11,537 nt of DNA, taken from NCBI GenBank assembly GCA_030593645.1, contig JAUVGT010000124.1:1-11537 (forward strand), written 5' to 3'. This DNA is from Deltaproteobacteria bacterium. Lineage in GTDB: Bacteria; Desulfobacterota; Desulfobacteria; Desulfobacterales; JAUVGT01. Position 1 is the stretch's first letter; each line of letters begins with the position of its first letter. The position numbers and the translations under genes were made by a program. The notes below the pieces were generated by a model. It saw nothing but the letters and a program-made list of their open reading frames with translations, searched no databases and was not told the origin of the DNA. Of this stretch, positions 1-7,200 are shown piece after piece.

Positions 1-52
1 GATTGCGAAATGCAGCACAACGCAGAAGTTGGACTTTTTACGAAACCGTCAA
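1..52. repeat. Right-arm copy of MITE-like inverted-repeat element (cut by window edge)
   Basis: These 52 bases match positions 2316-2367 at 50 of 52 positions and in the same orientation. That second copy is the right arm of a complete inverted-repeat element, so this is most likely the right end of another copy whose left part lies before the window. It ends about 140 bases before the kinase start codon. There is no coding capacity. The outer end carries the terminal motif ACGAAACCGTC. Confidence 0.8.
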
Positions 53-191
53 AGGTGCGGATAAAACTCTTAAATAGCATTTCATGAGTCTCAGCAGGCC
101 ATTCATCGCATAATAATTGCCGATTGTTGAAGAGGGTGCTACAGTATTTTAAAAATGAAAAAACCTTGATGAAGAACTGCGAGCATATCGA

Positions 192-1232
192 ATGATAAAA
201 TATCGGCAAGAATTATCCTTTAAAGAAGCCCTGACAGTGATTTTATATACGTTATTATTTAATACTGTAATCGCGATTGTCTTGACATACTTTTTAAAAC
301 CGTTTTGGGAAAATTTTGTTTTTTCACAATGTATTGGTATTTTGATTTGTTTATGCATGTTGATGATTTTTCGTTTTATTACAACAGAAAATCCCTTGCT
401 TTGGCTATTAACCATCCTGAGTGGGTTGTTGGTCGGATCTGCCGGCGGCTTTATTCTTGGGGCTTTTTTGACTGAAAAGAATCCACTGGTATATATCCGT
501 CAATATCATGAATTTATCCGAATTATGTCTTTGGGACTGATATTTGGAACGATTATTACATATTTTTTTCTTTCCCGGGTGAGAATTTCCCAGGCTGAAG
601 ACCGTATACAGGAGGAAAAAATTAAGCGGCTTACAAGTGAGAAAAAAACCGTTGAAAGCCATCTGAAATTTCTGCAGGCGCAAATTGAACCTCACTTTTT
701 ATTTAATACCTTGTCAAATATATTGGGTTTGCTTGATACTGACCTGACGAAAGCAAAATTGATGCTGACAGATTTTACACACTATTTGAGACTCTCCCTT
801 GCAAAAACCAGGGAAAGCACAACAACGCTGAGCCAGGAAATAGATATGATAAAAGCCTATATCGAAATATTTAAAGCCCGTATGGGAGAACGTCTAAAGT
901 ATAAATTTGAAATACAGGATCATATCGGTGAACTTCCATTTCCTCCGATGATAATTCAGCCACTGGTTGAAAATGCGATAAAACATGGTATTGAACCCAA
1001 AGTTGAGGGCGGCGAAATAATAATCAGTGCAAAAAAAGATCAGGATTTTCTGAGAATATGCATTACTGATACTGGCCTGGGTTTCATTGAACAAAACAAT
1101 AACGGGATAGGTCTTACCAATATCAGGGAGAGACTTAATTCCTTGTATGACGATAAAGCAAATTTTGAAGTTATGGAGAATGTCCCTTGTGGAACAACCG
1201 TGAAGATTGAGGTGCCGATTGTCACAGATTAA
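192..1232 (+). CDS. LytS/YehU-type membrane sensor histidine kinase
   Basis: This is a 346-residue sensor kinase of the LytS-like family (His_kinase PF06580 plus HATPase_c). It would phosphorylate itself in response to an unknown signal and pass the phosphate to the regulator encoded next to it. The N-terminal third has about four membrane segments (roughly residues 14-35, 42-61, 69-93 and 112-129) and no large periplasmic domain, so the signal is probably sensed in or at the membrane. A charged helix (about 132-160) links to the dimerisation segment with the phospho-acceptor H168 in QIEPHFLFN. The ATPase domain shows the N-box QPLVENAIKHG (256-266), the G1 motif DTGLGF (293-298) and the G2 region GIGLTNIRERL (305-315). 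Start choice: the nearest in-frame stop upstream is at 156-158 and ATG 192 is the only good start, but its Shine-Dalgarno site (GAG near 181-183) is weak. It overlaps the next gene, so the two are probably translated together. Family is certain; the stimulus is unknown. Confidence 0.95.
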   Translation: MIKYRQELSFKEALTVILYTLLFNTVIAIVLTYFLKPFWENFVFSQCIGILICLCMLMIFRFITTENPLLWLLTILSGLLVGSAGGFILGAFLTEKNPLVYIRQYHEFIRIMSLGLIFGTIITYFFLSRVRISQAEDRIQEEKIKRLTSEKKTVESHLKFLQAQIEPHFLFNTLSNILGLLDTDLTKAKLMLTDFTHYLRLSLAKTRESTTTLSQEIDMIKAYIEIFKARMGERLKYKFEIQDHIGELPFPPMIIQPLVENAIKHGIEPKVEGGEIIISAKKDQDFLRICITDTGLGFIEQNNNGIGLTNIRERLNSLYDDKANFEVMENVPCGTTVKIEVPIVTD

Positions 1233-1986
1233 GGCTATTATTGCTGACGATGAAAAGGAATTAAGAACATATCTGAAAGCCCAGCTGGCAGATGTGTGGA
1301 ACGATCTTATAATATGCGGTGAGGCGAAAAACGGTCCTGAAGCTTTGAACCTGGTTGATACGTATCAGCCTGATATCGCATTTCTGGATATTCGTATGCC
1401 TGGATTTTCGGGTATGGAAGTGGCTGAAAAAGTTGCTGACCGCTGCAGAATAGTATTTGTTACGGCTCATGATCAATATGCCATTAAAGCCTTTGAAAAT
1501 GAAGCGGTTGATTACATATTAAAACCGGTCACACGTGACCGGCTAAAAATAACGGTCACGCGCTTGAAGGAACAGATTGAAGTTTCATCCGTTCCCCCTT
1601 CGGATCTGCCGGCAATTATAGAAAGGTTGATGGCGGAACTGAAAGCAAATCAAAAAACGGATTATCTGCAGTGGATACGTGTAAGCAGCAGGGATGGTAT
1701 TCGTCTGATACCAACAGATGAAATCAGTTATTTTAAAGCAAGTGATAAATATACCCTGGTGGTTACCGGGGACGGTGAATCACTCATTAAAAAGCCGATT
1801 AAAGAATTATACCGCGAACTCAACCCGGACGTTTTTTGGCAAATTCACAGGGGGACGCTTGTGAATGTGAATTTTATAGACAAGGTCAGCCGTTCACTGA
1901 GCGGCAGACTGGTACTGAAGCTTAAGAGTCCGCCAGAGACTTTGACGGTCAGCAGAACATATAAACATTTGTTTAAGCAGATGTAA
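1219..1986 (+). CDS. LytTR-family response regulator
   Basis: This two-domain transcription regulator is the likely partner of the kinase before it. The receiver domain (about residues 3-120 from the chosen start) has the acidic pair in IIADDE, the phospho-acceptor D57 in FLDIRMPG, the switch threonine T82 in VFVTAHD, and K102 in YILKPV. The C-terminal LytTR DNA-binding domain (about 150-253) has the usual blocks RDGIRLIPTDEISYFKA and QIHRGTLVNVNFI, ending at the protein terminus as expected. Start choice: an in-frame TTG at 1207 is possible. TTG at 1219 is preferred because GAGG at 1209-1212 lies six bases before it and it gives the normal short leader MSQIKAIIADDE. There is no ATG or GTG in a suitable place. 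It overlaps the kinase by 14 bases, which implies translational coupling. LytTR proteins usually bind paired direct repeats in promoters; I could not identify a convincing target in this window, so what it controls is open. Confidence 0.94.
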   Translation: MSQIKAIIADDEKELRTYLKAQLADVWNDLIICGEAKNGPEALNLVDTYQPDIAFLDIRMPGFSGMEVAEKVADRCRIVFVTAHDQYAIKAFENEAVDYILKPVTRDRLKITVTRLKEQIEVSSVPPSDLPAIIERLMAELKANQKTDYLQWIRVSSRDGIRLIPTDEISYFKASDKYTLVVTGDGESLIKKPIKELYRELNPDVFWQIHRGTLVNVNFIDKVSRSLSGRLVLKLKSPPETLTVSRTYKHLFKQM

Positions 1987-2023
1987 TTGAGCTCGTAGGA
2001 GCAACCCTTTGTGGCTGCTGATC

Positions 2024-2047
2024 AGAGACACAATGCATTGCCTCTCT
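2024..2047. repeat. Imperfect inverted repeat around CAATGCATTG
   Basis: A 10-base palindrome (2031-2040) is flanked by AGAGA (2024-2028) and TCTCT (2043-2047), with two mismatched pairs between. It starts 38 bases after the regulator stop codon. With no T-run following, it is a poor intrinsic terminator. It could be an operator or simply repeat-derived DNA. Confidence 0.45.
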
Positions 2048-2069
2048 ACACGTTGTTACAGACGATCGC

Positions 2070-2097
2070 GATACCGATACCGACCCCGAATACCGAC
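2070..2097. repeat. Short degenerate hexamer repeat (GATACC-like)
   Basis: GATACC is repeated twice and followed by the variants GACCCC and GAATACC within 28 bases. It is a small low-complexity tract between genes with no coding role visible. It is too short and too degenerate to be a CRISPR array or a replication iteron set. Confidence 0.5.
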
Positions 2098-2175
2098 AAA
2101 TTATATTAAGATGGAATATTCAACGTTCATTTTTCAACCTGTCCCAGGAGTTTCTATTTTACGAGTTCATCAATT

Positions 2176-2367
2176 TTGATGGTCTCGTAAAAAGTCCGAA
2201 TGGGACGGTTTCGTAAAGAGTTCAAATTCAAGGCGTGCAAATTTCGTAATCATGAAGCGTACTTATCGGACCCGCCCTGTTAAATCTGTCTTTTTATTTA
2301 ACAGGGGAGTTGAATGATTGCGAAATGCGGCACAAAGCAGAAGTTGGACTTTTTACGAAACCGTCAA
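2176..2367. mobile_element. MITE-like non-coding inverted-repeat element
   Basis: The left end (2176-2197) is the inverted copy of the right end (2346-2367) at 20 of 22 positions. A second copy of the left-end motif follows at 2204-2223. From there the inverted match runs imperfectly through about 50 bases, so arm 2204-2253 pairs with arm 2314-2365. The centre holds a perfect 11-base hairpin (2275-2285 with 2296-2306, CCCTGTTAAAT). There is no transposase gene, so any movement would depend on an enzyme elsewhere in the genome. The right arm recurs at the very start of the window. From memory, elements with a GGTTTCGTAAAAAGTC terminus are common between genes in Desulfobacterales; this is not checked. 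Exact ends and target duplication are uncertain. Confidence 0.75.
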
Positions 2368-2666
2368 TTTTAATAACACCCCTTTTGCTCCCCTCAAGGG
2401 GAGAATTCCGTTTGAGGGATAACACCAGTACATTTCGATTTTGTGGCTTACTCTGTTAAATTTGAATTTTTATTTACCGTGTTGAAATCTTTTCTTCTTC
2501 TATCCCGAATGGAATTATTTATATCCTCCCTACCGGCACTTCATTACCTGATTTTCACAGTTTATCGCCAAACATTTGCCTGGATTTTTATTTCATATAC
2601 ACTATGGATAAATATTAAAACAACTTCCAGCAATTAACAGCAAGCCTTGGAAAAGAAAGGAGAAAA

Positions 2667-3410
2667 ATGTCAACACACAAATACATAATGATTTTATTCA
2701 TACTGTCCATGTTTTTCATCTCATGCGCGAATCCGTATGTGAGAAAAGAATTTACAGCGGAAGAGCTGAGTTCAATTTCGGAGATGGAGCAGGATTTAAA
2801 GGCTTATCCGGATGATGATTCAACCTACCAGATTCTCGGGGTATTATATGACCGAAAAAATCATATCAATAAATCATTACGCTGTTTGGAAAAGGCCGTA
2901 GAGATAAATCCTGATAACTATGAGGCGCTGGCATACCTTGGAATGCTCAAAACAAAAAAGGGGAGGGAGCTGTCCGGGTGGTATTGTTTTGGAGTCAACA
3001 AGATAAATGCTGTTAAATCCGGTGTAAAGGATTTGAACCGGGCCGTTCATTCAGCACCTGAAAATCCTGGTATCAGGCTTTACAGGATAGGGACCCTGAT
3101 TTCACTTGAGGGCAAGTTCAGTGATTTTAATGTCGCAGATCATGATTTAAATATATTGGAAAAAAATATCAAAACCGCAAAAGGTAAATATCCTGATTCG
3201 ATAATCGGGCACGCCTTATTCTTCAGGGGAAAATACATCATTACCGAAATGGAAATGCGTGGCATTGAAGATAATGAAAATAAGAAGAAAGCAATAGAGC
3301 TGATTAAAAAATCTTTAGATTACTTTGCAAACGAATCTCCGCGAAGATCGGAAGCGATCGATTATTTAGATCGAATTCTAAAAAATCAGCACACAGTGGA
3401 AAGGGGGTAG
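2667..3410 (+). CDS. TPR-repeat lipoprotein, probably outer membrane
   Basis: This 247-residue protein has a lipoprotein signal: a hydrophobic stretch at residues 6-19 and the lipobox FISC with C20 as the lipidated residue. A21 at position +2 does not signal inner-membrane retention by the E. coli rule, so the outer membrane facing the periplasm is likely. The body is helical. A clear tetratricopeptide repeat lies at about 54-88 (YQILGVLYDRKNHINKSL, then AVEINPDN). It is followed by a module (about 87-163, starting EALAYLGMLKTKKG and including LNRAVHSAPENPG) that recurs in the proteins encoded at 3414 and 5471. TPR proteins are scaffolds, so it probably holds partners rather than acting as an enzyme. 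The start is clear: AAAGGAG at 2656-2662 lies four bases before ATG. It is the first gene of a tight row, and only three bases separate it from the next. The specific function is not recognised. Confidence 0.9.
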   Translation: MSTHKYIMILFILSMFFISCANPYVRKEFTAEELSSISEMEQDLKAYPDDDSTYQILGVLYDRKNHINKSLRCLEKAVEINPDNYEALAYLGMLKTKKGRELSGWYCFGVNKINAVKSGVKDLNRAVHSAPENPGIRLYRIGTLISLEGKFSDFNVADHDLNILEKNIKTAKGKYPDSIIGHALFFRGKYIITEMEMRGIEDNENKKKAIELIKKSLDYFANESPRRSEAIDYLDRILKNQHTVERG

Positions 3411-3413
3411 CCG

Positions 3414-4148
3414 ATGCATTTAATCAGGAAATCATTTTTAATAATCTGTTTTATTTTTTTATTAGGATCATATCCGGCCTCAGGGAATCAGATGATTAAA
3501 GCATATGAAGAGGCAAACCGATTTTCAATTACAGAAATTACTGCTTTAAAAGAGAAGATAGAGAAAGAATATGAATCTGACCAGACATTGGGAAATGCGT
3601 TTAAACTGATGCTTATAAAGCATAATTACGCGTTGGCAAAAAGGGATAAAGAATCTGTGGATGATGGGCTGAGAGCGATTAAATCACTTTACTCAAAATT
3701 TAACAACCCGTTATTACTTGCATATTTAGGTTCAGTGGAAACCATGAAAGGAGATCTCAGCCCGGACAGCAGTTTGAAAACAGCATGGGTTAAGAGAGGA
3801 ATCAGGAAGATGGATCAAGCGGTCAACTTGACCAACAAAGGAGACGATCTGATGGTATATGTTCGGATGCTCAGGGGTAATAACTATCTGAACCTTCCAA
3901 AAATGATGAAGAAAACAAAAACCGCCCAGGAAGATTTCAAGTGGATTTATGAGACTGTTTATCAGTCAAACCCCGACAGATTCAAAGGAGAAAACGGGGG
4001 ATCACTTCTTTATTCGTATGGAAAAGCCTGTGAATTGGAAGGTGATATTGAAATGGCCGGCCGATTATATAAAGAGTGTATTCAAAAATATCGGGGTACA
4101 GAGTACGGCCGAAAAGCAGAATCAGGGATTGAAGAATTAAAGCGATAA
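3414..4148 (+). CDS. Secreted helical-repeat (TPR-like) protein
   Basis: This 244-residue protein has a cleavable signal peptide: K and R in the first six residues, a hydrophobic core at 7-19, and a likely cut after PASG near residue 24. It should therefore sit in the periplasm. The mature part is helical. The middle (about 100-180, starting LLAYLGSVETMKG and including MDQAVNL) resembles the module in the lipoprotein before it. A TPR-like segment near the C-terminus (about 198-227, SYGKACELEGDIEMAGRLYKE) looks like an outer-membrane-assembly type repeat. No catalytic motif is visible. ATG 3414 is preceded by AAGGGGG (3401-3407) with a six-base spacer that includes the stop codon of the previous gene, which supports co-translation. 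The polyferredoxin gene starts 12 bases downstream. It may assemble with the lipoprotein, but no known family was recognised. Confidence 0.88.
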   Translation: MHLIRKSFLIICFIFLLGSYPASGNQMIKAYEEANRFSITEITALKEKIEKEYESDQTLGNAFKLMLIKHNYALAKRDKESVDDGLRAIKSLYSKFNNPLLLAYLGSVETMKGDLSPDSSLKTAWVKRGIRKMDQAVNLTNKGDDLMVYVRMLRGNNYLNLPKMMKKTKTAQEDFKWIYETVYQSNPDRFKGENGGSLLYSYGKACELEGDIEMAGRLYKECIQKYRGTEYGRKAESGIEELKR

Positions 4149-4160
4149 AAGGTGCCAATA

Positions 4161-5405
4161 ATGGATATGTTATTAAAAATTTTTCCCGTGAATCAAAGGT
4201 TTTCAAAATCATTTATGACTTCACTATTTCTGACCCTGCTATTTGCGTGTTTTGTGTCATTTTTCTATCTGACCGTGACCGCGGACAGGCAGGAATCGAT
4301 TGTCCGGCTGTGTCTTGTAACGGGCATTGCACTGCTGTATTTCCTTATGATGAAGACCGGGTATATCAAGCGTTACCGTTCCATCTTTTTTATCAGCTTT
4401 AGTGTGCTTTTTATAATTTCTTTTGTTGGGCATCTTTATGATGCAAGGGGCCACATGTATCTTTCCCGTGCAAATATATCACAGCTTGAAACTCCGTTTT
4501 GTCATATCGTGATCCCGATGACAATTGTACCCGCTGCTTTGAGCAAAACGATCATCTTCCCGGCAAAAATGAGCGGGTCATATGCCAGTATTGGTTCTAT
4601 GGTCGGGATCTGGCTGTTGACTATTTTTACAATCGGAAGGGGATGGTGCAGCTGGGTATGCTTTTATGGCGGACTTGATGAGGGGTTCAGCAAAATCGGA
4701 AAAAAGAAAAGATGGAACATTGATCGGTTGAAAAAAATGCGGTTACTCCCATTTGCAGTACTTTCATTTGTTGTGCTCGCATCATTTCTTGTTCAAAGTG
4801 CGGTGTATTGTGAGTGGTTGTGTCCTTTTAAGACAACCACTGAATACGCTCAAATCGTAGATTTTAAGAGCTTCATCGCAACGGTAATATTTATCGGCCT
4901 GTTCGTGACGCTGGTTATTGTACTTCCAATACTGACCCGAAAAAGAACCCAATGCGGATTGTTTTGTCCATTTGGCGCGTTCCAGTCATTTTTTAACAAA
5001 TCAACCCTTTACCGCGTACAGATTGATAAAAACAAGTGTAAAGACTGCCTGAAATGCGTGTCTGGCTGTCCCACATTTTCTCTTACAAAAAAGAGCCTGG
5101 AAAAAGGTAAAACCGAGATCACATGCACCCGGTGCGGTTCCTGCATTGATAACTGCCCTGAAGGGGCTATTGATTATAAGATTGCGGGTGTGCCGTTTAC
5201 TCAAAAGGATGATTATTTTAATGAGAAAGATCATAGTAAAAAATGGAAACAGTATATTGCAGGTAAACTGAATGAAATCTTTGATCCAAGGGTATTTCTG
5301 ATCAGTACGGCTTTTTTATTCGGGGTTATTATTTCATCCAGATTTTTAACAGATGCAATCCTGAGAATAAGCAACCTGATCATGAATGGAACTATGCTGC
5401 ATTAA
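4161..5405 (+). CDS. NapH/FixG-like membrane 4Fe-4S polyferredoxin
   Basis: This 414-residue integral membrane iron-sulfur protein probably carries electrons between the cytoplasm or quinone pool and a periplasmic partner. About seven membrane segments are visible (near 19-40, 47-65, 72-91, 142-160, 196-216, 238-258 and 378-397). Three paired-cysteine motifs typical of the Fer4_5/NapH group follow: GWCSWVC (C163/C167), YCEWLCPF (C217/C221) and QCGLFCPFG (C265/C269). Two classical 4Fe-4S motifs come next: C293-C296-C299-C303P and C322-C325-C328-C332P. A further conserved-looking loop, TPFCHI (C114-H115), precedes them. The first pair lacks the usual proline (WVCFYG instead of CPFG). Start: GTG 4152 is possible, but ATG 4161 has AAAAGG (4147-4152) eight bases ahead and is preferred. 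Relatives include NapH, NosR C-termini, FixG/CcoG and YccM; none of their usual neighbours is present, so a specific name is not justified. Confidence 0.92.
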   Translation: MDMLLKIFPVNQRFSKSFMTSLFLTLLFACFVSFFYLTVTADRQESIVRLCLVTGIALLYFLMMKTGYIKRYRSIFFISFSVLFIISFVGHLYDARGHMYLSRANISQLETPFCHIVIPMTIVPAALSKTIIFPAKMSGSYASIGSMVGIWLLTIFTIGRGWCSWVCFYGGLDEGFSKIGKKKRWNIDRLKKMRLLPFAVLSFVVLASFLVQSAVYCEWLCPFKTTTEYAQIVDFKSFIATVIFIGLFVTLVIVLPILTRKRTQCGLFCPFGAFQSFFNKSTLYRVQIDKNKCKDCLKCVSGCPTFSLTKKSLEKGKTEITCTRCGSCIDNCPEGAIDYKIAGVPFTQKDDYFNEKDHSKKWKQYIAGKLNEIFDPRVFLISTAFLFGVIISSRFLTDAILRISNLIMNGTMLH

Positions 5406-5470
5406 ACCATCCCGATCATTAACAAAGCATGTCAATTGAAAGGACAAAGCTTTTCCGTAAAGGAAGATAA

Positions 5471-7075
5471 ATGTTACAGAAAATAAGAATCATAATTATG
5501 TTTGCTTTAGCTGGTATGGTTTTCATATCTGTTCCAGTGTATTTTATAAATTTCGGATCTCAATCCGTAGGAAATTTCATGACACGGGTTCTTAAAATAC
5601 GTGTAGATCCGGTGTACAGCGGCGGAGAATTGATGGCGATTTTTAATGATCCATATGATGATGATAAAGGAATTGGAACATACACATACCCGGATGCGAA
5701 AGAATATTCTCCCTACAGGGGTCACCTGGATCTTGTGAAATATATCGTCAGGAAACCGGTCCATGAAGGCGCGTGGTCTGAATTTAATAAATTTTGGGTC
5801 ATGGAACTTGTTTTCAATACACTGGAGAATCCGTTGAACGCGCCGGCTGGTTTTTCATTTCCATTAATAAATATATATATCAGCCTGGATGGGAAAAATG
5901 GCGGAACCACACGATCTGCTTTTCCTGGAATTCAGGCAAGTTTTGATTCGGCTCATCCCTGGCATTATCTGGTAACTGTTCATGGATGGCAAATAGACGG
6001 CAGCCTGTATAACAGTGAGGGCAAATATGTTTCAAAGGTTCTGGTCGATATCATTAAAAAGGATGATAAAATCAGGGTTACCATACCCATCGAAAACAAC
6101 ACGGGTCTGGAAACCCTGACCGATAAAAGTATAAGCTATCATTATGTGACCGTAGGAAATTTCAGCCTTACAGGCGAGAATCACTTTAAACCCATTTTCC
6201 TATCCGCAACAACACATTTTGGTGGAGGTAACCCGGAACCGGAATGTGGGCCGCGCATATATGACTATCTGCAGCCTTCAGAAAGCCAGTATGATATATT
6301 GTCGGCCTATAATCCGGAAAAAAGAAAGTATGCTGTATTGAGGCCCGTAAAAGTTATTGCAGGAGAAGGTCTTCATATACCGGACAATAAAAATGATACA
6401 ATGGATTCCGCTGAAAAAACGTATCAGGTGAAAAAACGAAAAAGAAAAATGGACTCACTCAAATCACTCATAAAAATGGTTGAGGAGGTACCTGAAGATG
6501 TGGATATAAAAACTGAACTGGCTTGTCTCTATTTTGAAATGGGAGAAGATGAAAAAGCGCTTACGATTTTTAATCAATTGACTGGTGAATCTGATTCAGA
6601 TCAATCTCTTGTCCTGGCGTATTTGGGCGCACTTCACGCAAAAAAAGCGGCATCAAAAGGGAATAATGTTGAAAAGATTATCATCGTAAAAGAAAGTCTG
6701 GCAATACTGGATCGGGCTGTCTCACAAGCGGAGCCTGGCAGTCTGTCCATGATACACGTGCTGATGTGCAGGGCGAATGTTTTCCGATCCATACCGGATG
6801 ATGTGTTCGGTAAGCTGGATACAGCCGTTGCTGATTTGAAGACACTTAAGAAAATATCAAAAATTAACGGTTTAAAAGAAATATACATTAATGTTTCAGA
6901 TTTACTGGGTGATTGCTACATCCGCAAAGGCTGGCATAAAAAAGCTGTCGACAGTTTTCATGATGGCCAAATAATGGCGTTTGCTGCGGGTGATGAATAT
7001 CATGTTTTAAAATTGAAAAACAGAATACTTTTTGCTGAGAAGCAATATCTGGATCATTTGATCATGAACCTGTGA
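5471..7075 (+). CDS. Membrane-anchored DOMON-like (glucodextranase C-terminal type) and TPR fusion protein
   Basis: This 534-residue protein has one N-terminal hydrophobic segment (about 7-27, uncleaved anchor or signal), so the rest should lie in the periplasm. Residues about 56-297 match my knowledge of the glucodextranase C-terminal/DOMON-like domain (PF09985): NDPYDDDKGIGTYTYP near 59-74, NPLNAPAGFSFPLINIYISLD (120-140, shown in part by PAGFSFPL), the block AHPWHYLVTVHGWQ (161-174), and HFGGGN with IYDYLQPS (249-270). Such beta-sandwiches bind sugars or haem; no glycosidase catalytic domain is present, so this is not a glucodextranase. A basic linker (about 320-330) leads to helical TPR-like repeats (about 345-525), including the module LAYLGALHAKK to LDRAVSQAEPG (382-424) seen in the two small proteins upstream. 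ATG 5471 follows AAAGGA (5459-5464). The gap to the polyferredoxin gene is 65 bases, so one operon is likely. The ligand is unknown. Confidence 0.87.
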   Translation: MLQKIRIIIMFALAGMVFISVPVYFINFGSQSVGNFMTRVLKIRVDPVYSGGELMAIFNDPYDDDKGIGTYTYPDAKEYSPYRGHLDLVKYIVRKPVHEGAWSEFNKFWVMELVFNTLENPLNAPAGFSFPLINIYISLDGKNGGTTRSAFPGIQASFDSAHPWHYLVTVHGWQIDGSLYNSEGKYVSKVLVDIIKKDDKIRVTIPIENNTGLETLTDKSISYHYVTVGNFSLTGENHFKPIFLSATTHFGGGNPEPECGPRIYDYLQPSESQYDILSAYNPEKRKYAVLRPVKVIAGEGLHIPDNKNDTMDSAEKTYQVKKRKRKMDSLKSLIKMVEEVPEDVDIKTELACLYFEMGEDEKALTIFNQLTGESDSDQSLVLAYLGALHAKKAASKGNNVEKIIIVKESLAILDRAVSQAEPGSLSMIHVLMCRANVFRSIPDDVFGKLDTAVADLKTLKKISKINGLKEIYINVSDLLGDCYIRKGWHKKAVDSFHDGQIMAFAAGDEYHVLKLKNRILFAEKQYLDHLIMNL

Positions 7076-7083
7076 TGAAGACA

Positions 7084-7110
7084 GGATTCAAGGATTCCAG
7101 GGGTCAAGGG
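7084..7110. repeat. Short degenerate tandem repeat (GGATTCAA-like)
   Basis: GGATTCAA is followed at once by the variants GGATTCCA and GGGGTCAA just after the stop codon of the DOMON/TPR gene. It is a minor degenerate tract in a 125-base gap between genes. No hairpin or T-run accompanies it, so there is no sign that transcription stops here before the next gene. Confidence 0.35.
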
Positions 7111-7200
7111 ATAAAACTTGGAGATGATCCATAATTTAAAATACAATGTTTAAAACGGGCTCTTTGGATCCGAATATCTATTTGAAAGGTTAACAAAACA

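Larger units (their letters stand above)
1987..2666. other. 680-base gene-free stretch with repeats
   Basis: No convincing gene was found on either strand. From left to right it holds an imperfect hairpin around the palindrome CAATGCATTG (2024-2047), a short degenerate hexamer run based on GATACC (about 2070-2097), the MITE-like element (2176-2367), and a GC-rich hairpin CTCCCC/GGGGAG (2388-2403) that lacks a T-run. An AT-rich region then leads to the lipoprotein gene. The promoter of the 2667-7839 cluster should lie in the last 200 bases; TATACA at 2596-2601 is a possible -10 box but has no good -35 partner. Confidence 0.7.

Noticed and set aside
2070..2097. Hexamer run as CRISPR or replication iterons
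   Set aside because: It is only about 28 bases, degenerate, and has no spacers or replication gene nearby.
2388..2403. CTCCCC/GGGGAG hairpin as a terminator
   Set aside because: The loop is only four bases and no T-run follows; it also sits far from any stop codon.
2443..2637. 64-codon hydrophobic frame starting with GTG
   Set aside because: There is no ribosome site, no family resemblance, and the composition looks like AT-rich spacer before the lipoprotein gene.
4152..4160. GTG 4152 as start of the polyferredoxin
   Set aside because: ATG 4161 has AAAAGG at a good distance, and the GTG overlaps that ribosome site and lacks one of its own.
5471..7075. Annotation as glucodextranase
   Set aside because: Only the C-terminal DOMON-like domain is present; the glycosidase catalytic domain is absent, so an enzyme name would mislead.
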